A stretch of 64,000 bases of DNA from Desulfonispora thiosulfatigenes DSM 11270 (GCF_900176035.1 NZ_FWWT01000005.1:62001-126000), one strand, 5' to 3'. Positions 34,687 through 44,352 are shown, counted from the stretch's first letter. The notes: generated by a model not told the origin, from the letters alone. Program-made: numbers and translations.

Positions 34687-34839
34687 AAAACTTCAACTCC
34701 TTCTTAATAATTTAATTTAATTATACATTAAATATACCGTTTGACCCAAATATATGTTATATATGCTTTTTAAATATATGACCTTTTTCCAAAACAGCTT
34801 TAATTTTAACTGTATTTTTAGCCTACTTTTAGACAAAAA

Positions 34840-34881
34840 AATGTGTTAGTTCAGAATTTATATCTTCTCAACCAACACATT
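34840..34881 (-). terminator. Terminator of the cupin gene
   Basis: AATGTGTTAGTT (34840-34851) pairs with AACCAACACATT (34870-34881) with one mismatch; the minus strand continues into seven T residues. Confidence 0.8.
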
Positions 34882-34905
34882 ATAGCTGAAACTGACAAGT
34901 AATAT

Positions 34906-35253
34906 TTAAACATCACCTTCAGGTGGTACTATACAAAGAAAAGAAAATTTTTCAGAACTATTATTTACAAATTGATGAATTTTTCCTCCAGGAATATATG
35001 CAAATGAACCAGCCTTAACTTCATTATCAGCTCCATCTAGATGAATTATACCTTTACCTTCAACTATATAAACAATATGAGGCCATTCATGGCTATGTCT
35101 TAACGAACAAGCATCTTTACCTGGACTTAATTCAAATAAACGCATAACATAATCTTTCCAGCCTACCTCCGGAGAAATTAATACTTTTTTTAATACATTT
35201 TCATTTCCAGCATTATTTATGCCTTGAACATCTTTAGAATGAGAAACAATCAT
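34906..35253 (-). CDS. Single-domain cupin protein
   Basis: 115 residues forming one double-stranded beta-helix. The metal-binding cupin motif 1 is HSHEWPHIVYIVEGKG (about 60-75) and motif 2 is AGSFAYIPGGKIHQF (about 86-100), with His and Glu ligands. Such proteins can be isomerases, dioxygenases or small-molecule sensors; nothing here narrows it. The ATG follows GAGGGGG. Monocistronic. Confidence 0.85.
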   Translation of the reverse strand: MIVSHSKDVQGINNAGNENVLKKVLISPEVGWKDYVMRLFELSPGKDACSLRHSHEWPHIVYIVEGKGIIHLDGADNEVKAGSFAYIPGGKIHQFVNNSSEKFSFLCIVPPEGDV

Positions 35254-35462
35254 CCGTATACCCCCTCAGATTTTTTTCTAAGATTGAATTATGTTAATTA
35301 TATCATTTTTTTCATAAATTTCCAATTACCAACCATTTATAAGGAAAGAATTCTATTCCAAATGAATAAGTATTAATCCGTTTATTCTAGTCTTATCATA
35401 AATCAACAACACAAATAAGTAATATTACACTTAAAGCTTCCAAAGCTAAATTTTAATTTGTT

Positions 35463-35492
35463 TTGCAATTCTTAGCCTCTAAATGGCATAAT
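35463..35492 (+). promoter_or_regulatory. Candidate promoter of the radical SAM gene
   Basis: TTGCAA (35463-35468) and CATAAT (35487-35492) are 18 bases apart, about 30 bases before the start codon. The ribosome binding site is GAAAGGGAA, seven bases from the ATG at 35524. The 270-base gap to the divergent cupin gene holds nothing else recognisable. Confidence 0.5.
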
Positions 35493-35523
35493 AGATTATA
35501 TACATTTTAGAAAGGGAACTGCC

Positions 35524-37293
35524 ATGAAAATACTTTTAACAACCTTAAACACCAAGTATGTCCATTCTTCTCTAGCACTCCGCTATTTAGAAAAATATTG
35601 TAAAGATTATTTTTCCAACATAGCTATAAGAGAATATACCATTAACCAGGGTTCAGATTATATCCTAGGTGAAATTTATAAAGGTAATTATAATGTAGTC
35701 TGCTTTTCCTGCTATATCTGGAACATTACTTCTATCTTAGATTTAGTCGCTGATTTAAAAAGAGTTAATCCTAAGTTACTGATAATATTAGGAGGTCCTG
35801 AGGTTAGCTTTGATCCGATAGAGTTAATGGAGCAGCATCAGGCAATTGACTATGTCGTTATAGGAGAAGGAGAGGTTACCTTTTTGGAATTGCTTCACTA
35901 CTTACAAACAGGTCAAGGAGATAGAGCAAGTATTCATGGCCTATCTTATCGTGAAGATAATCAAGTTAAAGTCACAAAACCAAGATCTTTAATAACTGAT
36001 CTAGGCCAAGTTCCTTTCCCTTACGACGAAGATTTAACAGAGCTAGATAATAAAATAGTTTATTATGAAAGTTCTAGAGGTTGTCCCTATAACTGCAGCT
36101 ATTGCCTATCATCCACTAGCCATGGAGTAAGGTTCTTCCCCTTGGAACGAGTAAAAAAGGATCTTAAATTTTTTCTTGAGGCTAAAGTTGATCAAGTTAA
36201 ATTCGTAGATAGAACTTTTAACGTAATAAAAAGCCATAGTTTAGAAATTATGCGTTTTATTCATAACAATGATAACGGCCACACAAACTTTCATTTTGAA
36301 GTAACTGCTGATCTACTTGATGAGGAAACTTTAAATTTTCTAGCTAATGTTAGAATAGGGCTATTTCAATTTGAGATAGGAGTACAAAGTACCAATCCTG
36401 ATACATTAAAATCTATTAATCGTACAGTAAACTGGGAAAAACTAAAATACGTAGTTGAAAGATTATCAAGAAATAAAAATATTCATCTTCACCTTGATCT
36501 TATTGCAGGCCTTCCTTACGAGGATTTTACCAGCTTTAAAAACTCTTTTAACGATGTATATTCGTTAGAGCCTGGAAAACTTCAGCTAGGTTTTCTAAAA
36601 CTATTAAAAGGTACTTCTCTTAGAAATGATAGTGAAGTATATGGTTATCAGCACAAAATGCTCCCCCCCTATGAGGTACTAGCTAATAACTATCTTGATT
36701 TTCATGAAATACTTCGCCTTAAGGCTATAGAGGAAATGTTAGAGCTTTACTACAATTCTAACGACTTTACTTATTCTATAAGATATATTCTAAGTAACTT
36801 TTATCTAAAACCAGCAGAATTTTATCAAGAGCTAAGTGAGTACTGGGAAGAGAAAGGTTATCATCACATGGCTCATACTAAATCAAAACTGTATGCTGTT
36901 TTATTAGATTTTTATCACGAGAAAAATTATCCAATAAATGATGTTTTTGCTGAAATTTTAAAGTTTGACTTCTTAACTAATAACAAAAATCCACTACCTT
37001 CTTTTTTACCTGAATTGGAGCATGAGGATTTCAAAAACATTCGGTATAATTTTCTAAAGGATAATGAAAATGTTACCAAATACTTACCTGAACATGTTGG
37101 ACAACCTGCTAAAACTATTTTAAAAAATGTTCGTTTTGAGCTCTTTAGATATGATGTTTTAAAAATTATAGCTAATCTAACTGATAAAAATATTATGAAA
37201 AAGCCAACTGTTATTTTATTTGATTATAGTAATAAAAATCCAATAACTAATGAATACCATTTTTCAAGGTTATCTCTTCCAGGACTTTTCTAG
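35524..37293 (+). CDS. B12-binding domain radical SAM protein (DUF4080 type)
   Basis: 589 residues. An N-terminal cobalamin-binding-like Rossmann domain (about 1-130; ILGGPEVSFDP at 88-98 and VIGEGEVTF) precedes a radical SAM domain with the cluster motif CPYNCSYC (C187, C191, C194). The C-terminal 200 residues match the DUF4080 architecture found in many Clostridia. Such enzymes use a [4Fe-4S] cluster and SAM, sometimes with B12, for methylations or rearrangements; this group has no assigned reaction. It is one of the few plus-strand genes and is monocistronic with its own promoter and terminator. Confidence 0.88.
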   Translation: MKILLTTLNTKYVHSSLALRYLEKYCKDYFSNIAIREYTINQGSDYILGEIYKGNYNVVCFSCYIWNITSILDLVADLKRVNPKLLIILGGPEVSFDPIELMEQHQAIDYVVIGEGEVTFLELLHYLQTGQGDRASIHGLSYREDNQVKVTKPRSLITDLGQVPFPYDEDLTELDNKIVYYESSRGCPYNCSYCLSSTSHGVRFFPLERVKKDLKFFLEAKVDQVKFVDRTFNVIKSHSLEIMRFIHNNDNGHTNFHFEVTADLLDEETLNFLANVRIGLFQFEIGVQSTNPDTLKSINRTVNWEKLKYVVERLSRNKNIHLHLDLIAGLPYEDFTSFKNSFNDVYSLEPGKLQLGFLKLLKGTSLRNDSEVYGYQHKMLPPYEVLANNYLDFHEILRLKAIEEMLELYYNSNDFTYSIRYILSNFYLKPAEFYQELSEYWEEKGYHHMAHTKSKLYAVLLDFYHEKNYPINDVFAEILKFDFLTNNKNPLPSFLPELEHEDFKNIRYNFLKDNENVTKYLPEHVGQPAKTILKNVRFELFRYDVLKIIANLTDKNIMKKPTVILFDYSNKNPITNEYHFSRLSLPGLF

Positions 37294-37302
37294 CTTTTGA
37301 TT

Positions 37303-37348
37303 ATATAAGTGCATCTCTAATATATATGTTTTAGAGATGTACTTATAT
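37303..37348 (+). terminator. Terminator of the radical SAM gene
   Basis: An 18-bp stem pairs 37303-37320 with 37331-37348 (one mismatch) only ten bases after the stop codon. The tail is AT-rich rather than a pure T run. Confidence 0.65.
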
Positions 37349-37503
37349 ATATCAACTAATTCAAATGATGAAAACTTATTCACACTTAAATATGCTTTTT
37401 AAGAATACTTTGTAACAATTTATTGTAAAATTTTATCCCTTCTGCTTATTTCAAATAAACGGGTTATAGCCTCACATTAATATAAGTACAAGTAAATTAG
37501 TAA

Positions 37504-38064
37504 TTAGTTTTCTCTTTTTTCTTTTCCAATTGTAAAATAAATAAGTATTAACGCAATAATTGTTATAGCTAATCGCAACCAATTATTGTAAATATTAATT
37601 ATATCATAGCTAACAAGTGCTTCTAGAGCTATAGATGGAGCCTTTCCAATCATAGTTGCAACAGTGAATATCTTACCATTAACATTACTTATTGAGGCTG
37701 CTAGTGTCACAAATCCTGATGGTATAAATGGAATTACTCTTCCTTCAAATATTAATAGGCCAGCCTTTTTCCCTTCACTATTAACTATCTGCGAAAGTAA
37801 TATATATTTATCTGTAAATTTCTCTATCTTCTTCTTAAAACCTAATCTATAAACAGTAAAAGTTATACAGGCTCCTATTGTTTCTCCTAACAAAGATATC
37901 AGAAACCCTTTAACAGGTCCAAAGAAAATTATGTTAGCTCCAGTTACAAATACTGAAGGTAATACCCCCGCTAAAGAAATTGCTATACTTATTAAAAGAC
38001 TTATAGGAACTGCTATAAAGCTGTTATTTTCAAATAACTCAAGTATAATATTTATATCAAACAT
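37504..38064 (-). CDS. TVP38/TMEM64 (VTT domain) membrane protein
   Basis: 186 residues with five or six predicted membrane helices and the VTT/SNARE-associated (DedA-related) core: ISLAGVLPSVFVTGANIIFFGPVKGFLISLLGETIGA (about 28-64) and RVIPFIPSGFVTLAASISNV (about 109-128). Members are thought to scramble or transport lipid carriers such as undecaprenyl phosphate. The ribosome binding site is weak. No operon partner. Confidence 0.85.
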   Translation of the reverse strand: MFDINIILELFENNSFIAVPISLLISIAISLAGVLPSVFVTGANIIFFGPVKGFLISLLGETIGACITFTVYRLGFKKKIEKFTDKYILLSQIVNSEGKKAGLLIFEGRVIPFIPSGFVTLAASISNVNGKIFTVATMIGKAPSIALEALVSYDIINIYNNWLRLAITIIALILIYFTIGKEKREN

Positions 38065-38188
38065 TGCTTTATCCTTTTTAACATATTATTTAACTGTTTT
38101 TTAGGTATATCCATCTCTAACCTTTCATAAGGAGACAATATCATATGCTAAACGGCGGTTTAAATATATTAGCAACCCGTATGCCGTT

Positions 38189-39931
38189 TTATACCTTGAA
38201 TTTATGAATTATTTGTTGCAGTTCTTCAGCTATAGTAGCAAGACTCTCACCCGAATTAGAAATTTCTTCGATACTAGCAGCCTGTTCTTCCATCGATGCT
38301 GATGCTTCTTGGGTTCCAGCTGCATTTTCTTCTGAAATTGCTGATAAATTCTGCATTAATTCAATGATCTTATTCTTATTATCAGTCATTAATTCTGATG
38401 AGATATTTAACCTTTTAATAATATCTTCGACTGAATCTATTGCATCTGCAATAAGTTTAAACTTATCTTCAGTATCTTTTACACTCTTTGATTGAGAATC
38501 GACAATACCTTTTACTTTTTGCATAGTACTTACTGCACCATCTGATTTTATTTTTAATTCATCAATTACTACTTTAATATCATTTGTAAAGCTATTCGAT
38601 TGCTCAGCCAATTTTCTGATTTCTTCAGCAACAACCGAAAATCCTCTCCCAGCTTCACCTGCTCTAGCAGCTTCTATAGCTGCATTTAGAGCTAAAAGAT
38701 TAGTCTGATCTGCTATACTCTGAATCATTTCACTAGCACTTTCAATTTTTTCTGCACTTTGATTGTTGCTAAGAATAATTTCATAAATTGTTTGCGTTGC
38801 TTCACTATTTTGATTCGTTTTAAGTACAAGCTCTTTTAAAATATCATACCCTTCTTCTTTTTGCTTATATATTTCCTGTGATGCTTTATTTAGATCATGT
38901 ATGTATTGTTCATTTTTTTCTAAATAATTACCCATTTCATCTATATTATTAGCAGATGTTTCTGTATCAATGGCTTGATTATTTGCCCCTTTAGCAATCT
39001 CTTCAATGGTTTTTACTACTCCTTCTGCTGATGATGCAGCCTGCTGTGATGTTGCCGTTAGTTCCTCAGATGATGCAGCTACTTGTTCAGCTGTATCAGA
39101 GGTTTTTATAATAAACTCTCTTATGTTATCTTCCATTATTTTAAACGCATTTGCCATAATACCTATTTCGTCTTTTCGTTTAATATACTTTAAAACTTCT
39201 AATTGTCCATCAATTCTAAAATCAAGATTAGCTTTTTTATTGATTATATTTGTTAGTGCAGAAATCGGTTTAGCTATTGAAGTACCAATAAAATAACTTA
39301 TTACAGAAGAAATAGATAAAATAATTATTACTAAAAGTATAACGGATTTAATTATTGATGTTATTCCATTATTAATTATGTTCTGAATATTATCTATAGG
39401 TTTACCAACAAAATAAATCCCAATAACTTCATTATTTTCAGTTATAGGCACATATTGAGTAACATATTGTTTACCAAGTATTTCAGCTTCTCCAAAATAT
39501 ACATTTCCCTTAGATATTTCTTCATAAGCTTTACCTTTAGGATCTAAATTTGTACCTACAACACGTTCACCCTTCTCATCTCTAATAGTCGTTAAAATTC
39601 TTTTGTAATCATTTCCATTTTTACTAAATACAGTAGCTACTACATCCATTCCTTGCGATAGCTCATCAATATAAGCAAATCTACCATCAATAGGGTTACC
39701 ATTTTCATCAACTAATCTTCCATCTGTTGACATCTTAAATTCTCCAAACTCTTCTACTAAATATACTTTAAGCATATTGTAAGCACTTCTTAATTGTTCT
39801 TCATACAATTCATGTATTATATTTTCAGTTGTTTTAAAACTACTTTTAAGTCCTATGCCTACAGTAGATATAGAAGATACTATTACCAATAAAAGAATTA
39901 AAATAATTAATTTATTTTTTATACTTTTCAA
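38189..39931 (-). CDS. Methyl-accepting chemotaxis protein
   Basis: 580 residues. TM1 about 7-27, a single Cache-type extracellular sensor (about 30-185, with [19 protein letters not shown] and [23 protein letters not shown]), TM2 about 192-215, HAMP to about 265, then a long cytoplasmic signalling domain whose tip is [20 protein letters not shown] followed by [10 protein letters not shown]. The start is TTG at 39931 with GGGGGAG six bases upstream. The ligand of the Cache domain is unknown. No chemotaxis or flagellar genes are nearby, so this is an orphan receptor. Confidence 0.92.
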   Translation of the reverse strand: MKSIKNKLIILILLLVIVSSISTVGIGLKSSFKTTENIIHELYEEQLRSAYNMLKVYLVEEFGEFKMSTDGRLVDENGNPIDGRFAYIDELSQGMDVVATVFSKNGNDYKRILTTIRDEKGERVVGTNLDPKGKAYEEISKGNVYFGEAEILGKQYVTQYVPITENNEVIGIYFVGKPIDNIQNIINNGITSIIKSVILLVIIILSISSVISYFIGTSIAKPISALTNIINKKANLDFRIDGQLEVLKYIKRKDEIGIMANAFKIMEDNIREFIIKTSDTAEQVAASSEELTATSQQAASSAEGVVKTIEEIAKGANNQAIDTETSANNIDEMGNYLEKNEQYIHDLNKASQEIYKQKEEGYDILKELVLKTNQNSEATQTIYEIILSNNQSAEKIESASEMIQSIADQTNLLALNAAIEAARAGEAGRGFSVVAEEIRKLAEQSNSFTNDIKVVIDELKIKSDGAVSTMQKVKGIVDSQSKSVKDTEDKFKLIADAIDSVEDIIKRLNISSELMTDNKNKIIELMQNLSAISEENAAGTQEASASMEEQAASIEEISNSGESLATIAEELQQIIHKFKV

Positions 39932-40302
39932 GCATAACTCCCCCTTGAAGACATAATTGTCCTAAAACTTAATTTGGTTTTAAAACATTTTAAGATCTTA
40001 AACATAAATAAACATATAATTTTAAATTTTAAAAAATTGTTACATTATTTTACTAGTTAAATAATATTATATTATGAAAAATTCATTGTCAACTTAATTA
40101 TTAATTTAAATAAAAATTTAATTTTTACGTATAATCTATAATCATACCTCTGTTTGTTATACGTAGCAATATATTGCGTATATATGCAAAAAGCACCTAC
40201 CCAACGGATAAATGCTCTTTAAATTCATCTATTATCTGTTTTATTCTTTTTATTCTTTTTGAATAGGTTAATATTTGAAATTACGTAAGATAATCACTAT
40301 CT
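39932..40302. promoter_or_regulatory. Intergenic region with chemoreceptor promoter and hydrolase terminator
   Basis: On the minus strand TTGACA (40087-40092) and TAATAT (40064-40069), 17 bases apart, form a promoter for the chemoreceptor with a 130-base AT-rich leader. A perfect 12-bp palindrome GCAATATATTGC lies at 40166-40177. AAAGAGCA/TGCTTTTT arms (40188-40220) followed by Ts could terminate the MBL hydrolase gene. No gene is visible. Confidence 0.5.
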
Positions 40303-41139
40303 TTATTCATATACAAATACATTTCCTGTGTTATTATTAAAAAATTCTTCTAATTCTTCTTTCAACATTTTTTCTGCCTTTTCTCCTGTGCAATGAGAAA
40401 CCCCTACTAGTTTAATCTTCTTTTCTTTTAAATAGGAAATAACCCTTTTAATCTTTTCTTCATCAGAGTTAACTAAATGAGTACCTCCTATAACACCATA
40501 AATATTCATATTTATTCTTTCTGAAATTGTATCTAAAATATTTACAATACCTACATGAGAACAGCCAACTATAACAAACAAACCTTTTTCGGTTTTTATA
40601 CCAAGAGCAATTTCATCAAGAAACTTATCCATTATGTAATTACCATTTTCTTTTATAACCATTTTTTCATCTAAATTGGCATACTCAGTATCTACTTTAA
40701 AATTAGTAAATACCATTACATTTTCCGAAATAAAAGTTATATCTTCATTTATAAAATCTACATCAATTTTACTTTTTTCTAAATAACGCTTGTCAAAAGA
40801 ACTGCCTATAAATTTATATTTTCCTTCTTCTATTGATTTGTATTTTTCCTTAAAGAAGTTTTCTCCTATAAAGAGTTTAAACTTAGAATTAAATTTTTCT
40901 ACTAACTTTGGTAACCCTCCAGTATGATCATAATGACCATGACTTATTAAAACATAATCTATTTTATTTAAATCTATATTTAATTTTTCTGCATTATCAA
41001 TAAAATTTTCACTTTGTCCTGTGTCAAATAAAATATTTATTCCCTTAACTTCAATAAATATTGATAATCCATGTTCAGTATCTAAAGGTAGTTTGTCTTT
41101 TAAATTATTTTCAATTAAAGTAGTTATTTTAAATTTCAG
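40303..41139 (-). CDS. MBL-fold metallo-hydrolase (COG1237 type) with apparent CTG start
   Basis: The frame is open from 41139 to 40303 (278 residues). It has the metallo-beta-lactamase motif SHGHYDHTGG (about 63-72), LFDTG before it, and the C-terminal GCSHVGIVNILD, IGGTHL and VSHCTGEK segments of the COG1237 group, annotated elsewhere as dihydropterin ribofuranosyl-aminobenzene phosphate synthase-like. No ATG, GTG or TTG occurs in frame before codon 142, which would remove the active site; a strong TTAGGAGGAG lies eight bases before CTG AAA TTT AAA. A CTG start, or a mutated ATG, is the best reading. Substrate unknown. Confidence 0.75.
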   Translation of the reverse strand: MKFKITTLIENNLKDKLPLDTEHGLSIFIEVKGINILFDTGQSENFIDNAEKLNIDLNKIDYVLISHGHYDHTGGLPKLVEKFNSKFKLFIGENFFKEKYKSIEEGKYKFIGSSFDKRYLEKSKIDVDFINEDITFISENVMVFTNFKVDTEYANLDEKMVIKENGNYIMDKFLDEIALGIKTEKGLFVIVGCSHVGIVNILDTISERINMNIYGVIGGTHLVNSDEEKIKRVISYLKEKKIKLVGVSHCTGEKAEKMLKEELEEFFNNNTGNVFVYE

Positions 41140-41228
41140 AAGAACTCCTCCTAACTTCAGGTTTATACCTAGCCGTTGTATTATTTGTCCATAGACCTCT
41201 TCTAATAATTATAATCTAGCAACTATTT

Positions 41229-41246
41229 AAAACTCTAATGGGAGTT
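41229..41246 (-). terminator. Weak hairpin after the C_GCAxxG_C_C gene
   Basis: AAACTC (41229-41234) pairs with GAGTTT (41241-41246); the minus strand continues TTAAATAG. A small stem, so only a tentative terminator. Confidence 0.35.
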
Positions 41247-41304
41247 TAATTAGCTATTGTCTTACGGATTTGTTCCAATGCATGAAGCCCATCCATATCC
41301 TACT

Positions 41305-41748
41305 CTATTTTTCTCGTAAAATTTCCTCGAGTGTATCTACTGCAGCTTCAATTAAATCAGGGCAAATTTTCTTAAATAAATTATTTTCTTTAGCATATCT
41401 TAATCCCTCTTGTGTACTTAAATCACATCCTAATAACTCTCGACATTTAAGTGAACCTACTTTATCTTGATAAATACGGGCAAACTCTCTTATAACTTTA
41501 TTAGTTTTTCCTTTAGACGTAGTATCATTAACACTTATTTTTCCATATTTCAAACCAATAACCATAAATCCAGCTGTTACCACCCCACAGGTTTCACCTA
41601 ATTGACCCATTCCTCCCCCAAAACCACCGGCAACTTTCAAAGCTGTTATTTGATCTAAATTGAAATCAGAAGCAAACGCACACAATACAGATTGAGAACA
41701 GGAAAATCCTTGGTTAAAAAGAGCTAAGGCTTGTTCTTTTTTATTCAC
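41305..41748 (-). CDS. C_GCAxxG_C_C family redox-type protein
   Basis: 147 residues. The N-terminal half shows FNQGFSCSQSVLCAFASDF, then KVAGGFGGGMGQLGETCGVVTAGFMVIGLKYG, and later KCRELLGCDLSTQEG: the spaced cysteines and glycine-rich loop define the family named C_GCAxxG_C_C (PF09719), thought to be redox active and often near transporters or oxidoreductases. Its ribosome binding site lies in GGGGGGAT before GTG/ATG. Function is not established. Confidence 0.88.
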   Translation of the reverse strand: MNKKEQALALFNQGFSCSQSVLCAFASDFNLDQITALKVAGGFGGGMGQLGETCGVVTAGFMVIGLKYGKISVNDTTSKGKTNKVIREFARIYQDKVGSLKCRELLGCDLSTQEGLRYAKENNLFKKICPDLIEAAVDTLEEILREK

Positions 41749-41931
41749 ATTATCCCCCCTTTAGGTGATTAAGTAACCATGCTAGGTTAAATTCACCACC
41801 TTGTATGGCTTCTCGTTATATTTCTCGTTTAGTTCCATCCATTTCATTAACATCTAATGCTTATAAAATATCGATGCTAAACTTTCAAACTCTTTTTGAA
41901 CCCTTCAAAAACCGTTCCTTTGTGTCCTATT
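41749..41931. other. Non-coding gap with no recognised gene
   Basis: I see short peptide-like stretches on the minus strand interrupted by stops, suggesting decayed coding sequence, but nothing assignable to a family. Confidence 0.3.
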
Positions 41932-42571
41932 TTATTCATCAAGCATACTTGAAGCAATTTCAAATTCTTTTTGACTCTCTTGATATTTCTTTTCTTTAGG
42001 AGGAAAGGATTTATCGAATTCTTCAATTTCTTCTTCAGTAACATCAAGTACAGCAGAAAAAACTGCATGACCAGAAATATTATCTAATGCACCTTCATAA
42101 AGTGGCAATACTAATAAACCCTTATAAAACTTTCCATCAGGCATGGATATATTATATTTTTTCCCCCCCTAAAAATCTATATGGTTCATAATGATATGGA
42201 TATCCTAATGTTAAAATAGCACGATATCCCTTTTCTTTTGCGACATTGATAGAATAAGTTATTAACTCTCTTCCAAGTCCTTTCCTATGAAAATTTGGAG
42301 ATATAAAAACAGGTCCAAAACTAATTGTTTTATATTCTTTATTATCTTTTGATACTATTTTTGAATGAGTATAGAATATACCACCTACAATCTTGTCATC
42401 TGCTTCGATTACAAATGAGAGTTCTTTTATAAAATCTTTGTGTTCTCTCATTTTGTGAACAACAAAATGTTCATGACCTCCAGGAAAGTACAAATTCCAA
42501 AAGGCTTCCCTTGCAATTTCTTCAACTATTTTATAATCTTCTGGATTTTCGTTTCTTATTATTATATTCAT
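41932..42571 (-). pseudogene. GNAT-family acetyltransferase split by a frameshift in a poly-G tract
   Basis: The first 139 codons (42571-42152) encode a GNAT domain with FHRKGLGRELITYSI (acetyl-CoA loop) and end YEPYRFLGGEKI-stop. The next frame (to 41932) continues ...MPDGKFYKGLLVLPLYEGAL, the normal ending of this acetyltransferase subgroup. The break lies at seven G residues followed by six A residues (minus strand, about 42160-42172); removing one base gives a continuous reading frame of about 212 codons. Either a real inactivating or phase-variable mutation, or a sequencing error in a homopolymer. Confidence 0.8.
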
Positions 42572-42698
42572 AAAAAATTCTCCTTTTTACTTTTATACTA
42601 CACGTTCTTCTATTTAACAGGTAAGTCTTATGCTATAATTCTAATTTGTGATAAATATTGTCTAACTCAACCCCATATCCTTATACCCTATATAAGTT

Positions 42699-43201
42699 TT
42701 ATGATACCACCCAGTTAATTTCATATTGATTTAACATATCATTCCACTCATTTGGTACTTCTTTATTAGAAACAATAACATTGACTTCATTAAGTTCTGA
42801 TATTTTATAAAAGTTTCTTACTCCTATTTTAGAGTAATCTACAACTACTATAACTTCCTTTGAATTTTCCATTATCTTTTTTGGTAAATTAGCTTCGTTT
42901 ACATTATAGCCCGTTAATCCATTTTGCAAACTAATTCCTCCAACTGCTATAAATGCCTTATCTATATAAAAATTTTCTAATATATTTTCACTTATAGGCC
43001 CAAAACACGACAATTGATTGGTGTCTATTTCTCCACCTAAAAATATTATATTACCATCAAACATTTTATTGTTTTTTAAATCTATCATAATATTAAGACC
43101 TGCCACATTATTAAGTAACATAGTAATATTTTTCTTATCTTTTAAATGATACAGTATTTCACAAGTAGTAGTTCCAGTATCTATAGCTATTACATCTGAC
43201 A
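42699..43201 (-). pseudogene. DeoR-family regulator, C-terminal effector domain only
   Basis: About 167 codons match the DeoR C-terminal (DeoRC) effector domain, beginning at IAIDTGTTTCEIL and continuing through FLGGEIDTNQLSCFGP, KAFIAVGGISLQNGLTGYN and VDYSKIGVRNFYKI. The DNA-binding helix-turn-helix of about 80 residues that should precede it is missing because the IS3 element begins at 43202. The missing part is not on the other side of the element either. Not expected to bind DNA. Confidence 0.85.
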
Positions 43202-43271
43202 TGATAAACTAAAGTTGTAACACCACATAGAAATAATATATTATAATATTTAAGAAAGTGGTGATACAAAA

Positions 43272-43562
43272 ATGAGTAAAAAAATATATGAAAAATCCTT
43301 TAAAGAGAAATTAGTAAAATTACATCTTGAAGAAGGCAGATCTATTGCCAGTTTAACTAAAGAATATGGCCTTGGACAAGGCTCTTTAAATATATGGATT
43401 AAAAACTATCGCAAAGAATGCATCCAAACAGAAATAGGAACAAAGGATTTAGAATTACTTGATAAAATTAGAAAATTAGAACGTGAAAACAAAGAACTAG
43501 AAAAGGAAAATAATTTTTTAAAAAAGGCAGCAGCATTCTTTTCCAAGGAAATAGACGATTAA
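43272..43562 (+). CDS. IS3-family transposase OrfA
   Basis: 96 residues: an N-terminal helix-turn-helix (SKKIYEKSFKEKLVKLHLEEGRSIASLTKEYGLGQGSLNIWIKNY compresses to the HTH_Tnp_1 pattern, about 1-50) and a leucine-zipper coiled coil (LDKIRKLERENKELEKENNFLKK, about 63-85) used for multimer formation. OrfA binds the element ends. Normally a -1 frameshift near its end makes the OrfAB transposase; OrfB here is damaged, so the element probably cannot move by itself. Confidence 0.88.
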   Translation: MSKKIYEKSFKEKLVKLHLEEGRSIASLTKEYGLGQGSLNIWIKNYRKECIQTEIGTKDLELLDKIRKLERENKELEKENNFLKKAAAFFSKEIDD

Positions 43563-44283
43563 TCTATATATTTATTGATAAAAACAAAGATGAATTTGGG
43601 GTTAGATGCTTATTAAATCGTTTTAAAATATATCCAAACGCTTATCTAAAATGGGACATGAATTCAGCCAATTAACTGTTCATAAATACATGAAGGAACT
43701 AGGTTTGAAATCCATTACCTTTAAAAGAAAACCTGCTTATATTAAAGGCAAAGCACATAAAGTTTTTGAAAACCTACTAAAGCAAGATTTTACAGCACAA
43801 AAGATAAATACTAAATGGTGTACCGATTTCACCTATATACACCTTTTTAATGGTAGTTTAAGGTATAATTGTTCAATTCTTGATTTGTATGATCGTAGTA
43901 TTGTTGCCACTAAAACTACAAATTACATAACTGCTGATCTAGCAATAGAAACATTAAATGAAGCTTTAGCAAATAATAAACCTGAAGAAAACTTGATACT
44001 CCACAGCGATCAGGGAGTACAATATACATCAAAAGCATTTACTGAATATTGTAAGAATAAAAAAATCAGACAATCTATGAGTACGGCAGGTTGTCCCTAT
44101 GATAATTCACCTATGGAATCCTTTTTTGGTAAATTAAGAAATGAACATATTAAGCATTTTGACATTAAAAATGATAATCATTTAAATTTTCTAATTAATG
44201 ATTATATTTATGGATATTATCATCATATCAGACCACATAGTGCCTTAGGTGGTAAAACCCCTTTTGAAATGAGGTTTACATAA
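43560..44283 (+). pseudogene. IS3-family transposase OrfB with N-terminal deletion
   Basis: The catalytic domain (rve) is intact from about 43651: WCTDFTYIHL, LILHSDQGVQYTS and NSPMESFFGKLRNEH supply the DDE triad. The N-terminal part starts normally (IDKNKDEFGVRCLLNRFKIY, 43575-43640) but then jumps, out of frame, to SKMGHEFSQLTVHKYM, losing roughly 35-40 codons of the HTH_21 region. The resulting protein, if made from the internal ATG at 43651, lacks the DNA-binding segment. Confidence 0.8.
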
Positions 44284-44352
44284 TTTATTCTATTAGGTGT
44301 TACAATTTTGCTTGACCAGGTCAATATCTACTAATATAATAAACATAAAAAA

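Larger units (their letters stand above)
43202..44318 (+). mobile_element. IS3-family insertion sequence (IS150-like), internally deleted
   Basis: Imperfect 23-bp terminal inverted repeats begin with TG: 43202-43224 and 44296-44318 (18 of 23 match, with TTGTAACACC shared). Between them are orfA and a truncated orfB. At about 1.1 kb it is shorter than the usual 1.3-1.5 kb, matching the loss inside orfB. No target-site duplication flanks it (ACA on the left, GGT on the right), which fits an adjacent deletion after insertion. Confidence 0.8.

Noticed and set aside
41877-42068. 63-codon minus-strand frame with Lys-rich translation
   Set aside because: Overlaps the C-terminal part of the acetyltransferase in another frame, with no ribosome binding site.
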